A stretch of DNA of 64,000 bases from a bacterium (GCA_024408855.1 JAKSUQ010000001.1:81686-145685), one strand, 5' to 3'. Positions 44,551 through 53,981 are shown, numbered from the stretch's first letter. A program made the numbers and translations. The notes: a model not told the origin generated them from the sequence alone.

Positions 44551-45774
44551 ATGAATTACAATTTTAAACAAGCTGAGTATGCTCTTAGAGATGAATTTGA
44601 TAAAATTGACGAAATACGGGATTACAATCAAAGAAAAGTTTTAAAGGCTTTTTATGATAATCGGGTTGCTCCGGAACATTTTTATACTGTATCTGGCTAC
44701 GGGCATGACGATTTAGGCAGGGAAGTGTTAGACAAAACTTTTGCACAAGTATTTTGTGCCGAAAGAGCTATTGTAAGGATACATTTTGCATCTGGTACGC
44801 ATACTTTAGCTTGTGCATTGTTCGGTAATCTTAAAGCTGGGGATAAATTACTCTCTGTTGCAGGTACTCCTTATGATACAATGCTTGAAGTGATTGGTAC
44901 TGCCGGTGATGATGAAACAAAACGTGCTTCTCTAATTGGGAATGGAGTTTTGTATGATGAAATACCTTTAATAAACGGAATTGACGTTGATTATAGCGCT
45001 CTCGAAAAATCCGTCGATTTCAATACTACAATGGTTTTGATTCAGCGTTCAAAAGGGTATTCAACAAGAAAATCCTTAACTGTTGATGAGATTGAAAAAA
45101 TATGTAAAATTGTAAAATCAAAAAATCCGAATTGTATTTGTTTTGTGGATAATTGTTATGGTGAGTTTGTTGACAAACGTGAACCTCTTGAGGTAGGTGC
45201 GGATTTAATGGCAGGCTCACTTATTAAAAATCCGGGCGGAGGAATTGTAGAAGCGGGTGGTTATATTGCAGGAAAAGAATTGTATGTTGAACGTTCTGCA
45301 AACAGGCTTACTGCTCCCGGTATTGGTTCTGAAGGTGGTGCAATGTTTAATCAGCACCGATTAATTTTTCAAGGCTTATTTATGGCACCGTCTGTTGTAT
45401 CAGAAGCTCTTAAAGGAGCTGTTTTAGCCGCAAAAGTTTTTGAGGATACCGGATTTAATTCAAGTCCTAAATATAACGAAAAAAGGGCGGATATTATTCA
45501 AAATATAATTTTTGGAAAAGCTGAGCACTTGGAAAACTTTTGCAAAACAATACAGGCACTTTCACCGGTAAATGGGTATGTAACACCAGTGCCGGAGAAT
45601 ATTCCGGGGTATGAAGATAAAGTTATTATGGCAGGCGGTACGTTTATAGAAGGTTCTACAATAGAGCTTTCAGCAGATGGTCCTATTCGTCCGCCTTATG
45701 CTGCATATATGCAAGGCGGACTTAATTACGCTCATATTAAGATTTGTCTTGAAGAAATGATTAAAAAACTTTAA
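44551..45774 (+). CDS. PLP-dependent methionine gamma-lyase/aluminium-resistance family protein
   Basis: 407 residues from ATG 44551; the longer frame from 44491 spans the promoter. Family signatures: HFYTVSGYGHDDLGREVLDK, AIVRIHFASGTHTLACALFG and DLMAGSLIKNPGGGIVEAGG with the likely PLP lysine in SLIKNPGG. Members are annotated as methionine gamma-lyase-like or aluminium-resistance proteins; a cystathionine/cysteine-type beta or gamma elimination is the likely chemistry but the physiological substrate is unknown. Confidence 0.88.
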   Translation: MNYNFKQAEYALRDEFDKIDEIRDYNQRKVLKAFYDNRVAPEHFYTVSGYGHDDLGREVLDKTFAQVFCAERAIVRIHFASGTHTLACALFGNLKAGDKLLSVAGTPYDTMLEVIGTAGDDETKRASLIGNGVLYDEIPLINGIDVDYSALEKSVDFNTTMVLIQRSKGYSTRKSLTVDEIEKICKIVKSKNPNCICFVDNCYGEFVDKREPLEVGADLMAGSLIKNPGGGIVEAGGYIAGKELYVERSANRLTAPGIGSEGGAMFNQHRLIFQGLFMAPSVVSEALKGAVLAAKVFEDTGFNSSPKYNEKRADIIQNIIFGKAEHLENFCKTIQALSPVNGYVTPVPENIPGYEDKVIMAGGTFIEGSTIELSADGPIRPPYAAYMQGGLNYAHIKICLEEMIKKL

Positions 45775-45775
45775 T

Positions 45776-45797
45776 ATGCCCGAGTCGGGTATTTTAA
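45776..45797 (+). terminator. Weak terminator
   Basis: ATGCCC/GGGTAT stem (6 pairs, one G-U) with a 5-base loop, then TTTAATTATT, directly after the PLP enzyme stop. Short, moderate support. Confidence 0.45.
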
Positions 45798-45850
45798 TTA
45801 TTGCTTTAACGTAATATATTCTTTGTTAGAGTTATGTAAGGAGTTTTATT

Positions 45851-46246
45851 ATGAAGAAAAATTTTATTATTATCTTAGCTATTTTATTTCTACCTTTGTT
45901 TTTATACGGCGTATTGAGCAAAAACAGAATGCCGGCCTCTTTGCCGAGCATAGCTACAAACGGACCTGAAATTATTAAATTTTCTTCTCCTATGTGCTAT
46001 GAATGTCAAGAATTAGAAAAAATCTTTGATGAAGTTTATCCGAATTATTCAAGCAAAGTTAATTTGACGAAAATAGATGTTACGAATAGAGATAAAAGCA
46101 CGCAACAGCTTATTAAAGAATATAATGTAACTTTGGTTCCGACCTGTATATTCAAAGATGCAAACGGTAATATTCTCAGAAAAACAGAAGGAGCAATACA
46201 GCCTAAAATATTAGAAAATTATATAAAGGAACAAATTAATGGATAA
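45851..46246 (+). CDS. Membrane-anchored thioredoxin-like protein
   Basis: 131 residues: N-terminal anchor (KKNFIIILAILFLPLFLYGV), then a thioredoxin fold with C-x-x-C in FSSPMCYECQELEKIF and the cis-proline strand NVTLVPTCIFKD. Disulfide exchange on the outer face of the inner membrane. Coupled to the CcdA-like gene by an 8-base overlap, which would supply it with electrons. AAGGAG precedes the ATG. Confidence 0.9.
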   Translation: MKKNFIIILAILFLPLFLYGVLSKNRMPASLPSIATNGPEIIKFSSPMCYECQELEKIFDEVYPNYSSKVNLTKIDVTNRDKSTQQLIKEYNVTLVPTCIFKDANGNILRKTEGAIQPKILENYIKEQING

Positions 46247-46943
46247 TTTATCGACTTTCTTGTCCAATCCTTTACAATCGTGGTACATATTGTTAGGAAT
46301 ATCTTTTTTAGGCGGCTTCTTTGCCTCTGTTTCACCTTGCTCTTTAACAATGTTACCTTTAATAATTGGATATATAGGCGGATATTCTGAAGAAACCCCA
46401 ATAAAAACTTTTGCGCAGTTGTCATTTTTTATATTGGGGACGGCGATTGTTTTTACAATCTTAGGCGGTCTTTGCGCAATTAGCGGAAATGTATTTTCGT
46501 CAGCTTTTGGGCAATATTTTACTCTTTTTATAGCGTCGGTACTGTTGATATTGGGTTTGAAAATATTTGATGTGTTGGATTTTGAAGTTCCGACAATTAT
46601 AAAATCTATGCCGGTAAACAATCACCGTTCAATATTTGTTTATCCTACAATATTAGGTATAACTTTTGCATTAGCGGGAACGCCATGTTCGACGCCGATA
46701 TTAGCAGGCATTATGGCGTTTGCAACTATCGGAAAGAATATAGCACTTGCAATTCTTATGTTATTTATGTTTTCAATCGGTCAGGGTTTAATTCTTCTTG
46801 TTGCCGGCTTATGTACATCAACTCTTAAAAATCTAAAATCTGTTGCTAAATATACGGATATATTGGTAAAATTTAGCGGAATGCTTCTAATAATCGTGGC
46901 TTGTCTTTTTTATTGGAAAGTATTTTCTCCGCTAATCGGATAA
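46239..46943 (+). CDS. ccdA: CcdA/DsbD-type transmembrane electron carrier
   Basis: 234 residues, six predicted helices. Both reactive cysteines of the CcdA family are visible: FASVSPCSLTMLPLIIGY in the first helix pair and ALAGTPCSTPILAGIMAF in the fourth. Moves reducing equivalents from cytoplasmic thioredoxin to periplasmic thioredoxin-like proteins, here most likely its neighbour. No cytochrome c gene is near, so general thiol reduction is as likely as heme maturation. Confidence 0.9.
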   Translation: MDNLSTFLSNPLQSWYILLGISFLGGFFASVSPCSLTMLPLIIGYIGGYSEETPIKTFAQLSFFILGTAIVFTILGGLCAISGNVFSSAFGQYFTLFIASVLLILGLKIFDVLDFEVPTIIKSMPVNNHRSIFVYPTILGITFALAGTPCSTPILAGIMAFATIGKNIALAILMLFMFSIGQGLILLVAGLCTSTLKNLKSVAKYTDILVKFSGMLLIIVACLFYWKVFSPLIG

Positions 46944-47372
46944 ATTTCTTTCAATGATTTCGCAAGCGGTTTTTATAAAATATTCACAAGGTCTTGTTTT
47001 GTAAAAATCCTCAGTTCTCTTTGTCGGTTCCGGTGATGATTGAGGACTTTCCAACTTCAAAAGTTCCCGACAAATGATTGTTCCGTATTCATTCTTAAAT
47101 TCTTTAGCCATAGATTGAATTAACGAATAAAGTTTGGCTTTTGTAATATCATCAACTGCAGAGGTTCCTTTTGCCAAACCTGCAATTGCAAACATAGCTG
47201 TAACCGCACCGCAAACTTCCCGTAGTCTGCCCATTCCTCCGCCAAAAGATGAAGATAATTTAAGGGCTGTTTTTTCGTCTATTCCGAACATCGGCGCATA
47301 AACCGCAAAAACAGCTTGTGAACAATTATATCCTTGTTTAAAATATTCAACGGATTTTTCAATATTATTCAT
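46932..47372 (-). CDS. C_GCAxxG_C_C family redox-type protein
   Basis: 146 residues with the family's cysteine pattern: YNCSQAVFAVYAPMF, REVCGAVTAMFAIAG (C-G-A-x-x), ICRELLKL and RPCEYFIKTACEII near the end. A small protein with conserved cysteines thought to bind metal or take part in electron transfer; exact role unknown. Convergent with ccdA, overlapping it by 12 bases. Confidence 0.88.
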   Translation of the reverse strand: MNNIEKSVEYFKQGYNCSQAVFAVYAPMFGIDEKTALKLSSSFGGGMGRLREVCGAVTAMFAIAGLAKGTSAVDDITKAKLYSLIQSMAKEFKNEYGTIICRELLKLESPQSSPEPTKRTEDFYKTRPCEYFIKTACEIIERNLSD

Positions 47373-47469
47373 GTTTATATTTTATACCAAAAATAATAAA
47401 ATTATTCCGCGATATTTTAATTAAGATGGAAGAACGTTATATAAGAAGAAAATTTCCAAGAAGTACACA

Positions 47470-47698
47470 ATGTTGAAAAAAGTAACTGTTTTGTCATTTA
47501 AAAGTTTTTTGCAAATTTTTAATTACGGCATTGGGAACTTTTGTTGGAGTTTATAGTGCGTTATACTTGTTTACTGCTATGCTTCGACCACCGATGAGGC
47601 GTCTTATGATGTCATATGGCAAAACGATGCCACGGGCTTGTTGTAAAAAGTATTATTTTAGCAAAGGTTTTATACTAAAACATTTTGACAAAAAATGA
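47470..47698 (+). pseudogene. Possible frameshifted small membrane-protein gene
   Basis: In the 444-base gap 47373-47816, ATG 47470 opens a 28-codon frame (MLKKVTVLSFKSFLQIFNYG then a stop at 47554). A +1 shift around the T-run at 47515-47520 would continue into a longer frame LITALGTFVGVYSALYLFTA, MLRPPMRRLMMSYGKTMP, ending at TGA 47696. The joined product would be a small one-helix membrane protein. No ribosome site is clear, so it is either a decayed gene or chance. Nothing else supportable in the gap. Confidence 0.33.
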
Positions 47699-47816
47699 TG
47701 TCGGTAGATTTTGAAGTAAAAGTACTAATTAGGGTTAATATCAATAAGTAATAAGCAATAAGTTAAAATATATGCAGGAAAGGAAAATCTTTTTAGCATA
47801 TTTTTATGAAAAAAAT

Positions 47817-50387
47817 TTAAAATAAATTTAGCTGTGGAGTTTCAACTGTTAAATTATCATATGTGGATTGTTTTTTCCCCGATAAGTTTTTGGAGAAATC
47901 TTTTTGCAATTTGTTCATCAATTCAGCGGACCTGTCGATTACGTCAATCGGAAGTCCTGCCATTTTGGCAACCTGTATGCCATAACTCTTACTTGCGCCA
48001 CCTTCAACAATTTTACGCAAAAATTCTATTTCACCATTTTGTTCGGAAACGGTTATTCTGTAATTTTTTATTTGAGGCATTGTCTTAGACATTACATTTA
48101 ATTCGTGATAATGTGTTGCAAATATGCATCTTGCTTTTATTTTTGTTGCAATATATTCCGCAACCGACCAGGCAATGGCAACTCCGTCATACGTACTTGT
48201 TCCTCTGCCGATTTCATCTATTAAAATAAAACTTTTTTCGGTGGCTCTGTTTAGTATATAAGCTGTTTCTGTCATTTCTACCATAAAGGTTGATTTACCT
48301 GTTGTTAAATCATCACTTGCACCGACTCTGGTAAAAATTTTATCAACAATCCCTATTTTTGCTGACTCAGCAGGAACAAAAGAACCGATTTGCGCTAATA
48401 GTACAATCAGTGCATTTTGCCGCATATAAGTTGATTTACCTGCCATATTTGGTCCTGTAAGTATCATAAATTGAGTTTTCTCAGTGCTTCCTGCCGATAA
48501 AACCAAATCGTTTGAAACGTATTCACCTAATGGTAAAATCTTTTCAAGGACAGGATGCCTGCCGTTTTTGATATCAAAATCATTGCTGTCATCTATTTTC
48601 GGGCAAACATAATTTTGCTCTATTGCAATTGATGCAAAAGAACAAAAAACATCTAATTCAGCAACGCATTTAGATATTTCACGAATTATGCCAACAAACT
48701 CTTTTGAATATTCTTTGAAATCGGAAAATAGTTTGTATTCCATATCGTTCGTTTTTATTTGTGCAGTTAAAACTTCATCTTCATGCTTTTTGAGGGTATC
48801 AGTAATAAATCTTTCCGCTCCTGTTAAAGTTTGGCGACGAATGTAATCATCAGGAATTTTATCAAGGTGAGAATTTGTTACTTCAATAAAGAAACCAAAA
48901 ACCTTGTTATATCCGACTTTTAGCGTATTAATACCCGTTTTTTGACGTTCATTTTCCTCAAATTCTCTTAGCCAATTTTCACCATTTTGCATAAGATCAC
49001 GCAAATAGTCCAAATTGGTATTCACACCATCTTTTATGACTCCGCCCTCTTTAATAGTCATTGGCGGATTATCATTGATGGTTCTTTGGATTAGGTCTGC
49101 GTATTCCACAACGTTTGATAAACTGTCTTCTATGGAGTTAAACATATTAATTCCTACTGATTTGACGGAATTAACCAAATTAGGCAAAACCATAAGCGAA
49201 GTTTTTAGGCTTACAAAGTCTCGAGGAGTAGCTGAAGCATTGCTCATTCTTGAAGAAAGTCTTTGTATATCGTAAATATCGTGCAAAATTTCTTTAATTT
49301 CATACCTTTCCGAAGAATTTTCAACAAGTTTTTTTACAATTTCCTGTCGCTCGATAATTTTTTGTTTATTTTTAAGTGGTTGAGAAATCCAAGATTTCAG
49401 TAATCTTGCCCCCATGCTTGTCGTTGTTTTATCAATAGCCCATAGCAAAGAGCCGTATTTATTCTTTTCTCTCAAAGTTTCAGTTAATTCAAGATTTTTT
49501 CTTGTGTTCAAATCAAGTGAAACATATTCGGAAAGCTCGTAAAGTTCAATTCTTTCAAATTTAGGGAATCTGTCTTTCATATTTTCCCATATATACGCCA
49601 AAACACCGGCAGCAGCTCTGTATGCAAGTGAATTATTTTTATAATCAATAGCTTCCAAGTTCGAAAGTTTAAAAACACTTTTTAAATTGTTTTGAGCAAA
49701 ATTATCTTCAAAAACTTTTGTCGGAACTTTTGTACAATTATAAAGACTTGTTATTTCATTAGGTAAATCGACAGTTTCCTCCGGAACAATCTGAAACGGT
49801 TCTAATTTTAATTTTTTAGCAGGAGCAACAATTTCTGCCGGTCTTATTCTTGCAAGTTCGGTTAAAACAGTTTCGTACGAAAGCTCAGCTGCTTTAAATT
49901 CCCCTGTTGAAATATCTGTATAGGCAAAGCCCCAATTACCCTTATCTTCAATTAATGCACAAGTATAATTGTTGCTTGACTGATTTAAAAACTCACTTTC
50001 AACTAAAGTGCCGGCTGTAATAATACGAACAACACCTCTGTCTACAATGCCTTTTGCTTGTTTCGGATCTTCTAATTGTTCGCATACGGCTATTTTATAT
50101 CCTTTTGCAACAAGTTTTTCCAAGTAGGAGTCTACCGCTTTAACCGGAATACCTGCCAAAGGAATACGTCCAATTTTGCCGGCATCCCGTCCGGTAAGAG
50201 TAATTTGAAGTTCTCTTGAAAGTAACTCGGCATCTTCAAAAAAAGTTTCATAAAAATCGCCAAGTCTATATAATAGAATCGTTCCTAAATTTTCTTTCTT
50301 AATTTTGAGGTACTGACGCATAACTTCTGTGGTATCTTCAAGTACAACATCAGCACTGTTTATATGATTGATTTCAGTTTTTGTCAT
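47817..50387 (-). CDS. mutS: DNA mismatch repair protein MutS
   Basis: 856 residues from the ATG at 50387 (the frame extends to 50423 through the promoter). All MutS domains: mismatch-recognition with LLYRLGDFYETFFEDAELLS, connector, lever/clamp, and the ATPase with ILTGPNMAGKSTYMRQ (Walker A), TFMVEMTETAYIL, ILIDEIGRGTSTYDG (Walker B) and FATHYHEL. Binds mismatches as a dimer. TTGCAC-17-TACAAT lies directly before the ATG, suggesting a leaderless transcript. No mutL adjacent. Confidence 0.97.
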   Translation of the reverse strand: MTKTEINHINSADVVLEDTTEVMRQYLKIKKENLGTILLYRLGDFYETFFEDAELLSRELQITLTGRDAGKIGRIPLAGIPVKAVDSYLEKLVAKGYKIAVCEQLEDPKQAKGIVDRGVVRIITAGTLVESEFLNQSSNNYTCALIEDKGNWGFAYTDISTGEFKAAELSYETVLTELARIRPAEIVAPAKKLKLEPFQIVPEETVDLPNEITSLYNCTKVPTKVFEDNFAQNNLKSVFKLSNLEAIDYKNNSLAYRAAAGVLAYIWENMKDRFPKFERIELYELSEYVSLDLNTRKNLELTETLREKNKYGSLLWAIDKTTTSMGARLLKSWISQPLKNKQKIIERQEIVKKLVENSSERYEIKEILHDIYDIQRLSSRMSNASATPRDFVSLKTSLMVLPNLVNSVKSVGINMFNSIEDSLSNVVEYADLIQRTINDNPPMTIKEGGVIKDGVNTNLDYLRDLMQNGENWLREFEENERQKTGINTLKVGYNKVFGFFIEVTNSHLDKIPDDYIRRQTLTGAERFITDTLKKHEDEVLTAQIKTNDMEYKLFSDFKEYSKEFVGIIREISKCVAELDVFCSFASIAIEQNYVCPKIDDSNDFDIKNGRHPVLEKILPLGEYVSNDLVLSAGSTEKTQFMILTGPNMAGKSTYMRQNALIVLLAQIGSFVPAESAKIGIVDKIFTRVGASDDLTTGKSTFMVEMTETAYILNRATEKSFILIDEIGRGTSTYDGVAIAWSVAEYIATKIKARCIFATHYHELNVMSKTMPQIKNYRITVSEQNGEIEFLRKIVEGGASKSYGIQVAKMAGLPIDVIDRSAELMNKLQKDFSKNLSGKKQSTYDNLTVETPQLNLF

Positions 50388-50394
50388 AGTTATA

Positions 50395-50423
50395 ATTGTA
50401 CATAATACAAACGAGAGGTGCAA
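50395..50423 (-). promoter_or_regulatory. Promoter of mutS, possible leaderless start
   Basis: Minus strand TTGCAC (50423 to 50418), 17 bases, TACAAT (50400 to 50395); the mutS ATG begins 7 bases after the -10, about where transcription would start. The -35 overlaps the ribosome site of the divergent gene at 50427, so the two starts are tightly back to back. Confidence 0.5.
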
Positions 50424-50426
50424 GTT

Positions 50427-51035
50427 ATGTTTAGAATTATAAAAATTACGCTTAATGCCTTTTTATTAGTTCTTGCAATCATAGGTTTTAATGCTATTGG
50501 CGGAGAAAAATATGTTGAAATGGCAAAAACTCAAATCGGGAATTTTATTCAGCAAAGGATTTCAAATAATACAAAGAGTTTGGGCGATTTTTCAAATTTG
50601 CATGAAGAATTTCAGATTGATAATACAATAAATGTATTAGGATACAAAGGTCTCATAGCAGAGCATAAAGTTTCAGGTCAAAAACTTTGTATAATTGACT
50701 CCGGAGAAAAATCGCTCCTTACAAAATCTGATATACAAGGAAATAATATAGAAACACAACTTCAAGATTTGGCATCAAAATTCAAATATCAAGCCATTTC
50801 TTTTAAAGAAATAAAAGTTACTAGCAAGGGAAACCTATCAATTTATGGTCAAACCGTTCCTTATGCAAAGTTTGAGGCAAAATCTAACAGATTTCCGGTT
50901 TCCGATTTGGCAGGAATTGTTGCTGTCGTTCAAACTTCTGACGGTTCAAACAAAATAGCGTTGGCAATCTGTGATAAGAAAAAATATTCACAACTAATTA
51001 CGGATGAATTTTTTAAAAATGTTAAGGAAAGCTAA
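50427..51035 (+). CDS. Membrane-anchored protein of unknown function
   Basis: 202 residues from ATG 50427 (GAGAGG upstream). N-terminal membrane helix RIIKITLNAFLLVLAIIGF, then a beta-rich soluble region (EEFQIDNTINVLGYKGLIAE, LSIYGQTVPYAKFEAKSN, GIVAVVQTSDGSNKIALAIC). No recognised family. Followed by the DUF2993 and GerMN genes, so perhaps an envelope-linked operon; 27 bases separate it from the next gene. Confidence 0.78.
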   Translation: MFRIIKITLNAFLLVLAIIGFNAIGGEKYVEMAKTQIGNFIQQRISNNTKSLGDFSNLHEEFQIDNTINVLGYKGLIAEHKVSGQKLCIIDSGEKSLLTKSDIQGNNIETQLQDLASKFKYQAISFKEIKVTSKGNLSIYGQTVPYAKFEAKSNRFPVSDLAGIVAVVQTSDGSNKIALAICDKKKYSQLITDEFFKNVKES

Positions 51036-51062
51036 TTTATATTAAGTGAAAGAGATTAAAAA

Positions 51063-51899
51063 ATGATTAAGAAGTTAATTATAATAGTCATATGTATAGT
51101 TTTCGGGTCATCAATCCAGTCTGTTGCTTCAACAGATAAACTTTCTGAGGACTATTTAAAAAGTCATAAGCATTTTTCAATAATGAATCCTGTTGCAGAA
51201 TCAGTTGCATCCGGTGTTATAAAATCTGCAATTAAGAGAGAAGCGAAAGGTAAATATAAGGTTAAACTTTCGGGTTATACTCTCAATAGTTTGAAAAACG
51301 GAGTTTTTAAATCGTTATTAATAGAAGGTAAGGAAATTGATGCCGCCGGAATTGAAATCCCTTATGCCAAAATAACAACTGTAACAGATTATAACAGAAT
51401 TGATTATTCACATGATCCGGTTACATTTTTGTCAGATATCGTATTGGATTATAATATTCATTTATCCGAAAATACGCTTAATCAGGCACTTAGTACAAAA
51501 GATTACAAAGAGTTAATTGATAAAGTAAATGGCATATCATATCCTTTGGTGATTGTAAAAAAGGTTAGTGTTAGTATTAAAAATAATAGAGTTAAATTAT
51601 CAATTGCATATAACTTCCCGTTAAAACCGGCTTCTTCAGATAAAATATATTCTTTTTCAAGCGGAGTAAATGTTTATAACGGAAAACTAAGACTTTCACC
51701 AAATCATGGAAATTCGGTAAAAAGTACTATGGCTTCAAGCGTAATGAATATAATTAATATGCTTGATCCTCTTGTATTTACAACAAATTTACTTGAAGAA
51801 AAGAAATGTAACGGGAAAGTTGAGAATGTTAAAATAGTAGACAACATTATACAAATTAATGGTAGAATATATATAGAGGCGGACCAAAAATTGCAATAA
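51063..51899 (+). CDS. Secreted DUF2993/LmeA-like protein
   Basis: 278 residues; signal peptide MIKKLIIIVICIVFGSSIQSVAS. The mature part matches the DUF2993 pattern (a conserved N-terminal helix, GVFKSLLIEGKEIDAAGIEIPYAKI, and the repeated strands ... SIAYNFPLKP, IIQINGRIYIEA). The family occurs widely in cyanobacteria and actinobacteria; LmeA binds phospholipid in the periplasm. Function here is inferred only from that relation. In the cluster with the GerMN and 50427 genes. Confidence 0.72.
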   Translation: MIKKLIIIVICIVFGSSIQSVASTDKLSEDYLKSHKHFSIMNPVAESVASGVIKSAIKREAKGKYKVKLSGYTLNSLKNGVFKSLLIEGKEIDAAGIEIPYAKITTVTDYNRIDYSHDPVTFLSDIVLDYNIHLSENTLNQALSTKDYKELIDKVNGISYPLVIVKKVSVSIKNNRVKLSIAYNFPLKPASSDKIYSFSSGVNVYNGKLRLSPNHGNSVKSTMASSVMNIINMLDPLVFTTNLLEEKKCNGKVENVKIVDNIIQINGRIYIEADQKLQ

Positions 51900-51918
51900 A
51901 TTTGGAAAGGTTGAAAAA

Positions 51919-52527
51919 GTGAATTTTGCACAAAAATTAGGATTATTTGTTCTTGTATTACTTTCAATTGCGTTAATGTATTTTTCATTTAACGGAAATG
52001 AATTTAAAATGCCTGATTTTGGTATTCGAAATATAAAAAATAATCCGGTAGATGTTACGGAAGAAAATGCTCAGGCTACGCAAAATCAGGGGCAACAAGA
52101 ATCGGTACATGCTTCAAAAATTGTTACAATATATCTTGTTGATAAGTCAGGGAAAATACGCTCAGTAAACAGAACTTGTGATATTGCAACACAAAAATCG
52201 TGCTATGAATATGCGATAAAAGAATTGGTTAAAGCACCGACAAAATGGGAAAAATCTCATGGATTTACATCTGAAATTCCATCCGGTACAAAGATTTTAT
52301 CAATCAGGGAAGCTAAAAATAACATTATGATAGATGTTTCCTCTGATTTTGAGTCCGGAGGAGGTGCTGAAAGCACATATATCAGAATAAAACAATTAAT
52401 AAAAACGGTAAACTCAAATTCTAAACTGCCAACTTATTTGTATATTGACGGAAAACAAGCAAATGTAATTGGTGGTGAAGGCATTATGGTTAAACAACCA
52501 TTGAACGGAGCATCTTTAGATGAGTGA
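51919..52527 (+). CDS. GerMN-domain protein
   Basis: 202 residues, GTG start (GGAAAGG upstream). N-terminal membrane helix LGLFVLVLLSIALMYFSF, then a GerMN domain: IVTIYLVDKSGKIRSVNRTC, EYAIKELVKAPTKWEKSHGF (L-x-x-G/A-P-x-x-x-E region), PSGTKILSIREAKNNIMIDV and PTYLYIDGKQANVIGGEGI. In Firmicutes GerM acts in sporulation; in cyanobacteria and other groups the domain occurs in envelope or division proteins. Not evidence for sporulation here. Overlaps the next gene by 8 bases. Confidence 0.85.
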   Translation: MNFAQKLGLFVLVLLSIALMYFSFNGNEFKMPDFGIRNIKNNPVDVTEENAQATQNQGQQESVHASKIVTIYLVDKSGKIRSVNRTCDIATQKSCYEYAIKELVKAPTKWEKSHGFTSEIPSGTKILSIREAKNNIMIDVSSDFESGGGAESTYIRIKQLIKTVNSNSKLPTYLYIDGKQANVIGGEGIMVKQPLNGASLDE

Positions 52528-52795
52528 AGAAAAAGATTTGGAATATTATTTGAATTTGGACTGGACTCTTATTGAGGGAACAGATTTAGATTTCAACGGT
52601 GAGCCTTATCACTATATTGAAATTAAGGAAATTCCAAGTTTTGCGTTTTGTGCAAAGACAAGAGAAAGGGCACTTGAAAATTATAAAAAGCAATTAAGAT
52701 TGTCTTTGATGTTGATGTTGGAGGATGGTGAACATATTGTTGAGCCAGGGGAAGAAACTGAAGACGACATAGATTGGGAAAGTATATGTCCGTAA
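52520..52795 (+). CDS. HicB-like fold protein, orphan
   Basis: 91 residues, acidic. The layout (YYLNLDWTLIEGTDL ... EPYHYIEIKEIPSFAFCAKT ... RALENYKKQLRLSLMLMLED ... IVEPGEE) matches the partial-RNase-H fold of HicB antitoxins, but no hicA-like toxin gene flanks it; neighbours are GerMN and rimI. So it may be an unpaired protein of that fold rather than an antitoxin. Overlaps rimI by 10 bases. Confidence 0.65.
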   Translation: MSEEKDLEYYLNLDWTLIEGTDLDFNGEPYHYIEIKEIPSFAFCAKTRERALENYKKQLRLSLMLMLEDGEHIVEPGEETEDDIDWESICP

Positions 52796-53322
52796 ATGAA
52801 ATTTCACAAATATATATAACAACGATGACGGCAGATGATATTGCCGGCATAATAGAGATTGAAAAAGAGGCCTATGGTGAACATCATTGGTCAAAGTCGG
52901 CTTTTTATGACGAGTTGAACAACGATATTGCAAAGTACTATTGTGTAAAAACTCCTAATGGGGAACTTGTTGCCTATGCAGGAACTTGGAACATTATTGA
53001 CGAAACGCACATAACAACAATTGCAGTAAAACCGCAATATCAGCGAAAATATATAGGTGAAGCTCTTTTGGTAGAAATTCTTAAAAATTGCTATCAGGAT
53101 GGCATTAAATATCTGACACTTGAAGTTAGGGTGTCCAATACTCCTGCAATTAATCTTTATAAAAAATACGGCTTTAATTCTTTGGGAACAAGAAAAGGTT
53201 ATTATCAGGATAATAACGAAGATGCATTGATTATGTGGACAGAGAATATTTTTTACGATAAATTTAAAGTAACTTTTGAAAAAAATTATGAGAGAATAAA
53301 TAAGTTAATTGAGGTTAAATGA
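52786..53322 (+). CDS. rimI: Ribosomal-protein-alanine acetyltransferase RimI-like
   Basis: 178 residues from ATG 52786 (GGGAAAG upstream). GNAT fold close to RimI: IIEIEKEAYGEHHWSKSAFYDEL (RimI start), TTIAVKPQYQRKYIGEALLV (motif A, acetyl-CoA) and LTLEVRVSNTPAINLYKKYGFNSLGTRKGYYQ (motif B, the RimI tail). Acetylates N-terminal alanine of S18 in E. coli; other targets possible. The extra ~35 residues at the end are not in RimI proper. Overlaps the next gene by 4 bases. Confidence 0.88.
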   Translation: MSVNEISQIYITTMTADDIAGIIEIEKEAYGEHHWSKSAFYDELNNDIAKYYCVKTPNGELVAYAGTWNIIDETHITTIAVKPQYQRKYIGEALLVEILKNCYQDGIKYLTLEVRVSNTPAINLYKKYGFNSLGTRKGYYQDNNEDALIMWTENIFYDKFKVTFEKNYERINKLIEVK

Positions 53323-53981
53323 AACCTAACATTTCAAAAAAAATTAATACATTTAAATATAAAGGCGAGCCGATAAAGATGACACTGGGAACATTATTGT
53401 TAATGTGTTTTTGTATTCTTTTGCTGATAATGGCGACCTTTACTCAAATATCGCTGACACATCCGTATATTTCGTTGAATATATTTATGAATGACGATAG
53501 CAATATAAGTACATCCTTTATAAAAGTTTATAAATATGTACCACAAATACCGGTTGTATTTTTTATAATAGCTCTATTAGGAAGAAAATTTGGTATAATA
53601 ACAATTTTAGGCTATATTTTATTAGGGATGTTTTTCCCGATATTTGCATTAGGTGGCGGTATTTCGTATTTGTTTGAATTCGGTTTTGGTTATATTTTAG
53701 CATTTATACCGTCTGTTTTTCTTACCGGAACTTTATTAAAAATAAAAACTGATTTTTTGAGAATTGTTTTAATGGGAGTTTTGGGGGTCTTGTCAATTCA
53801 TATTTTAGGAACGCTCTATATGCTTTTTATTACAACTTTACGTCATACTCCGTCGGAAATAATTTTGGGTTGGATTTCAGCACAAAGCGGTGCCAAAATA
53901 TTCTATGATATGATTTTTTCTATTATGGCTCTGTATATAGGGCGTTGGAGCAAAAGACTTCTCTGGTTGGCTTTATGCTAA
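53319..53981 (+). CDS. bioY: BioY-like membrane protein (biotin transport S-component)
   Basis: 220 residues, six predicted helices. IALLGRKFGIITILGYILLGMFFPIFALGGG and EFGFGYILAFIPSVFLTG fit the conserved core of BioY, the substrate-binding S-component of ECF biotin transporters (which needs EcfAT, not seen here). IFYDMIFSIMALYIGRWSKR near the end fits the C-terminal helix of the family. Slightly longer at the N-terminus. Biotin specificity is inferred from the family only. Confidence 0.65.
   Translation: MKPNISKKINTFKYKGEPIKMTLGTLLLMCFCILLLIMATFTQISLTHPYISLNIFMNDDSNISTSFIKVYKYVPQIPVVFFIIALLGRKFGIITILGYILLGMFFPIFALGGGISYLFEFGFGYILAFIPSVFLTGTLLKIKTDFLRIVLMGVLGVLSIHILGTLYMLFITTLRHTPSEIILGWISAQSGAKIFYDMIFSIMALYIGRWSKRLLWLALC

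Noticed and set aside
51919..52527. Sign of sporulation from the GerM-like domain
   Set aside because: GerMN domains occur in non-sporulating lineages and no other sporulation gene is present in the window.
52520..52795. HicAB toxin-antitoxin system
   Set aside because: Only the HicB-like fold is present; flanking genes are GerMN and rimI, no HicA-like RNA-binding toxin nearby.
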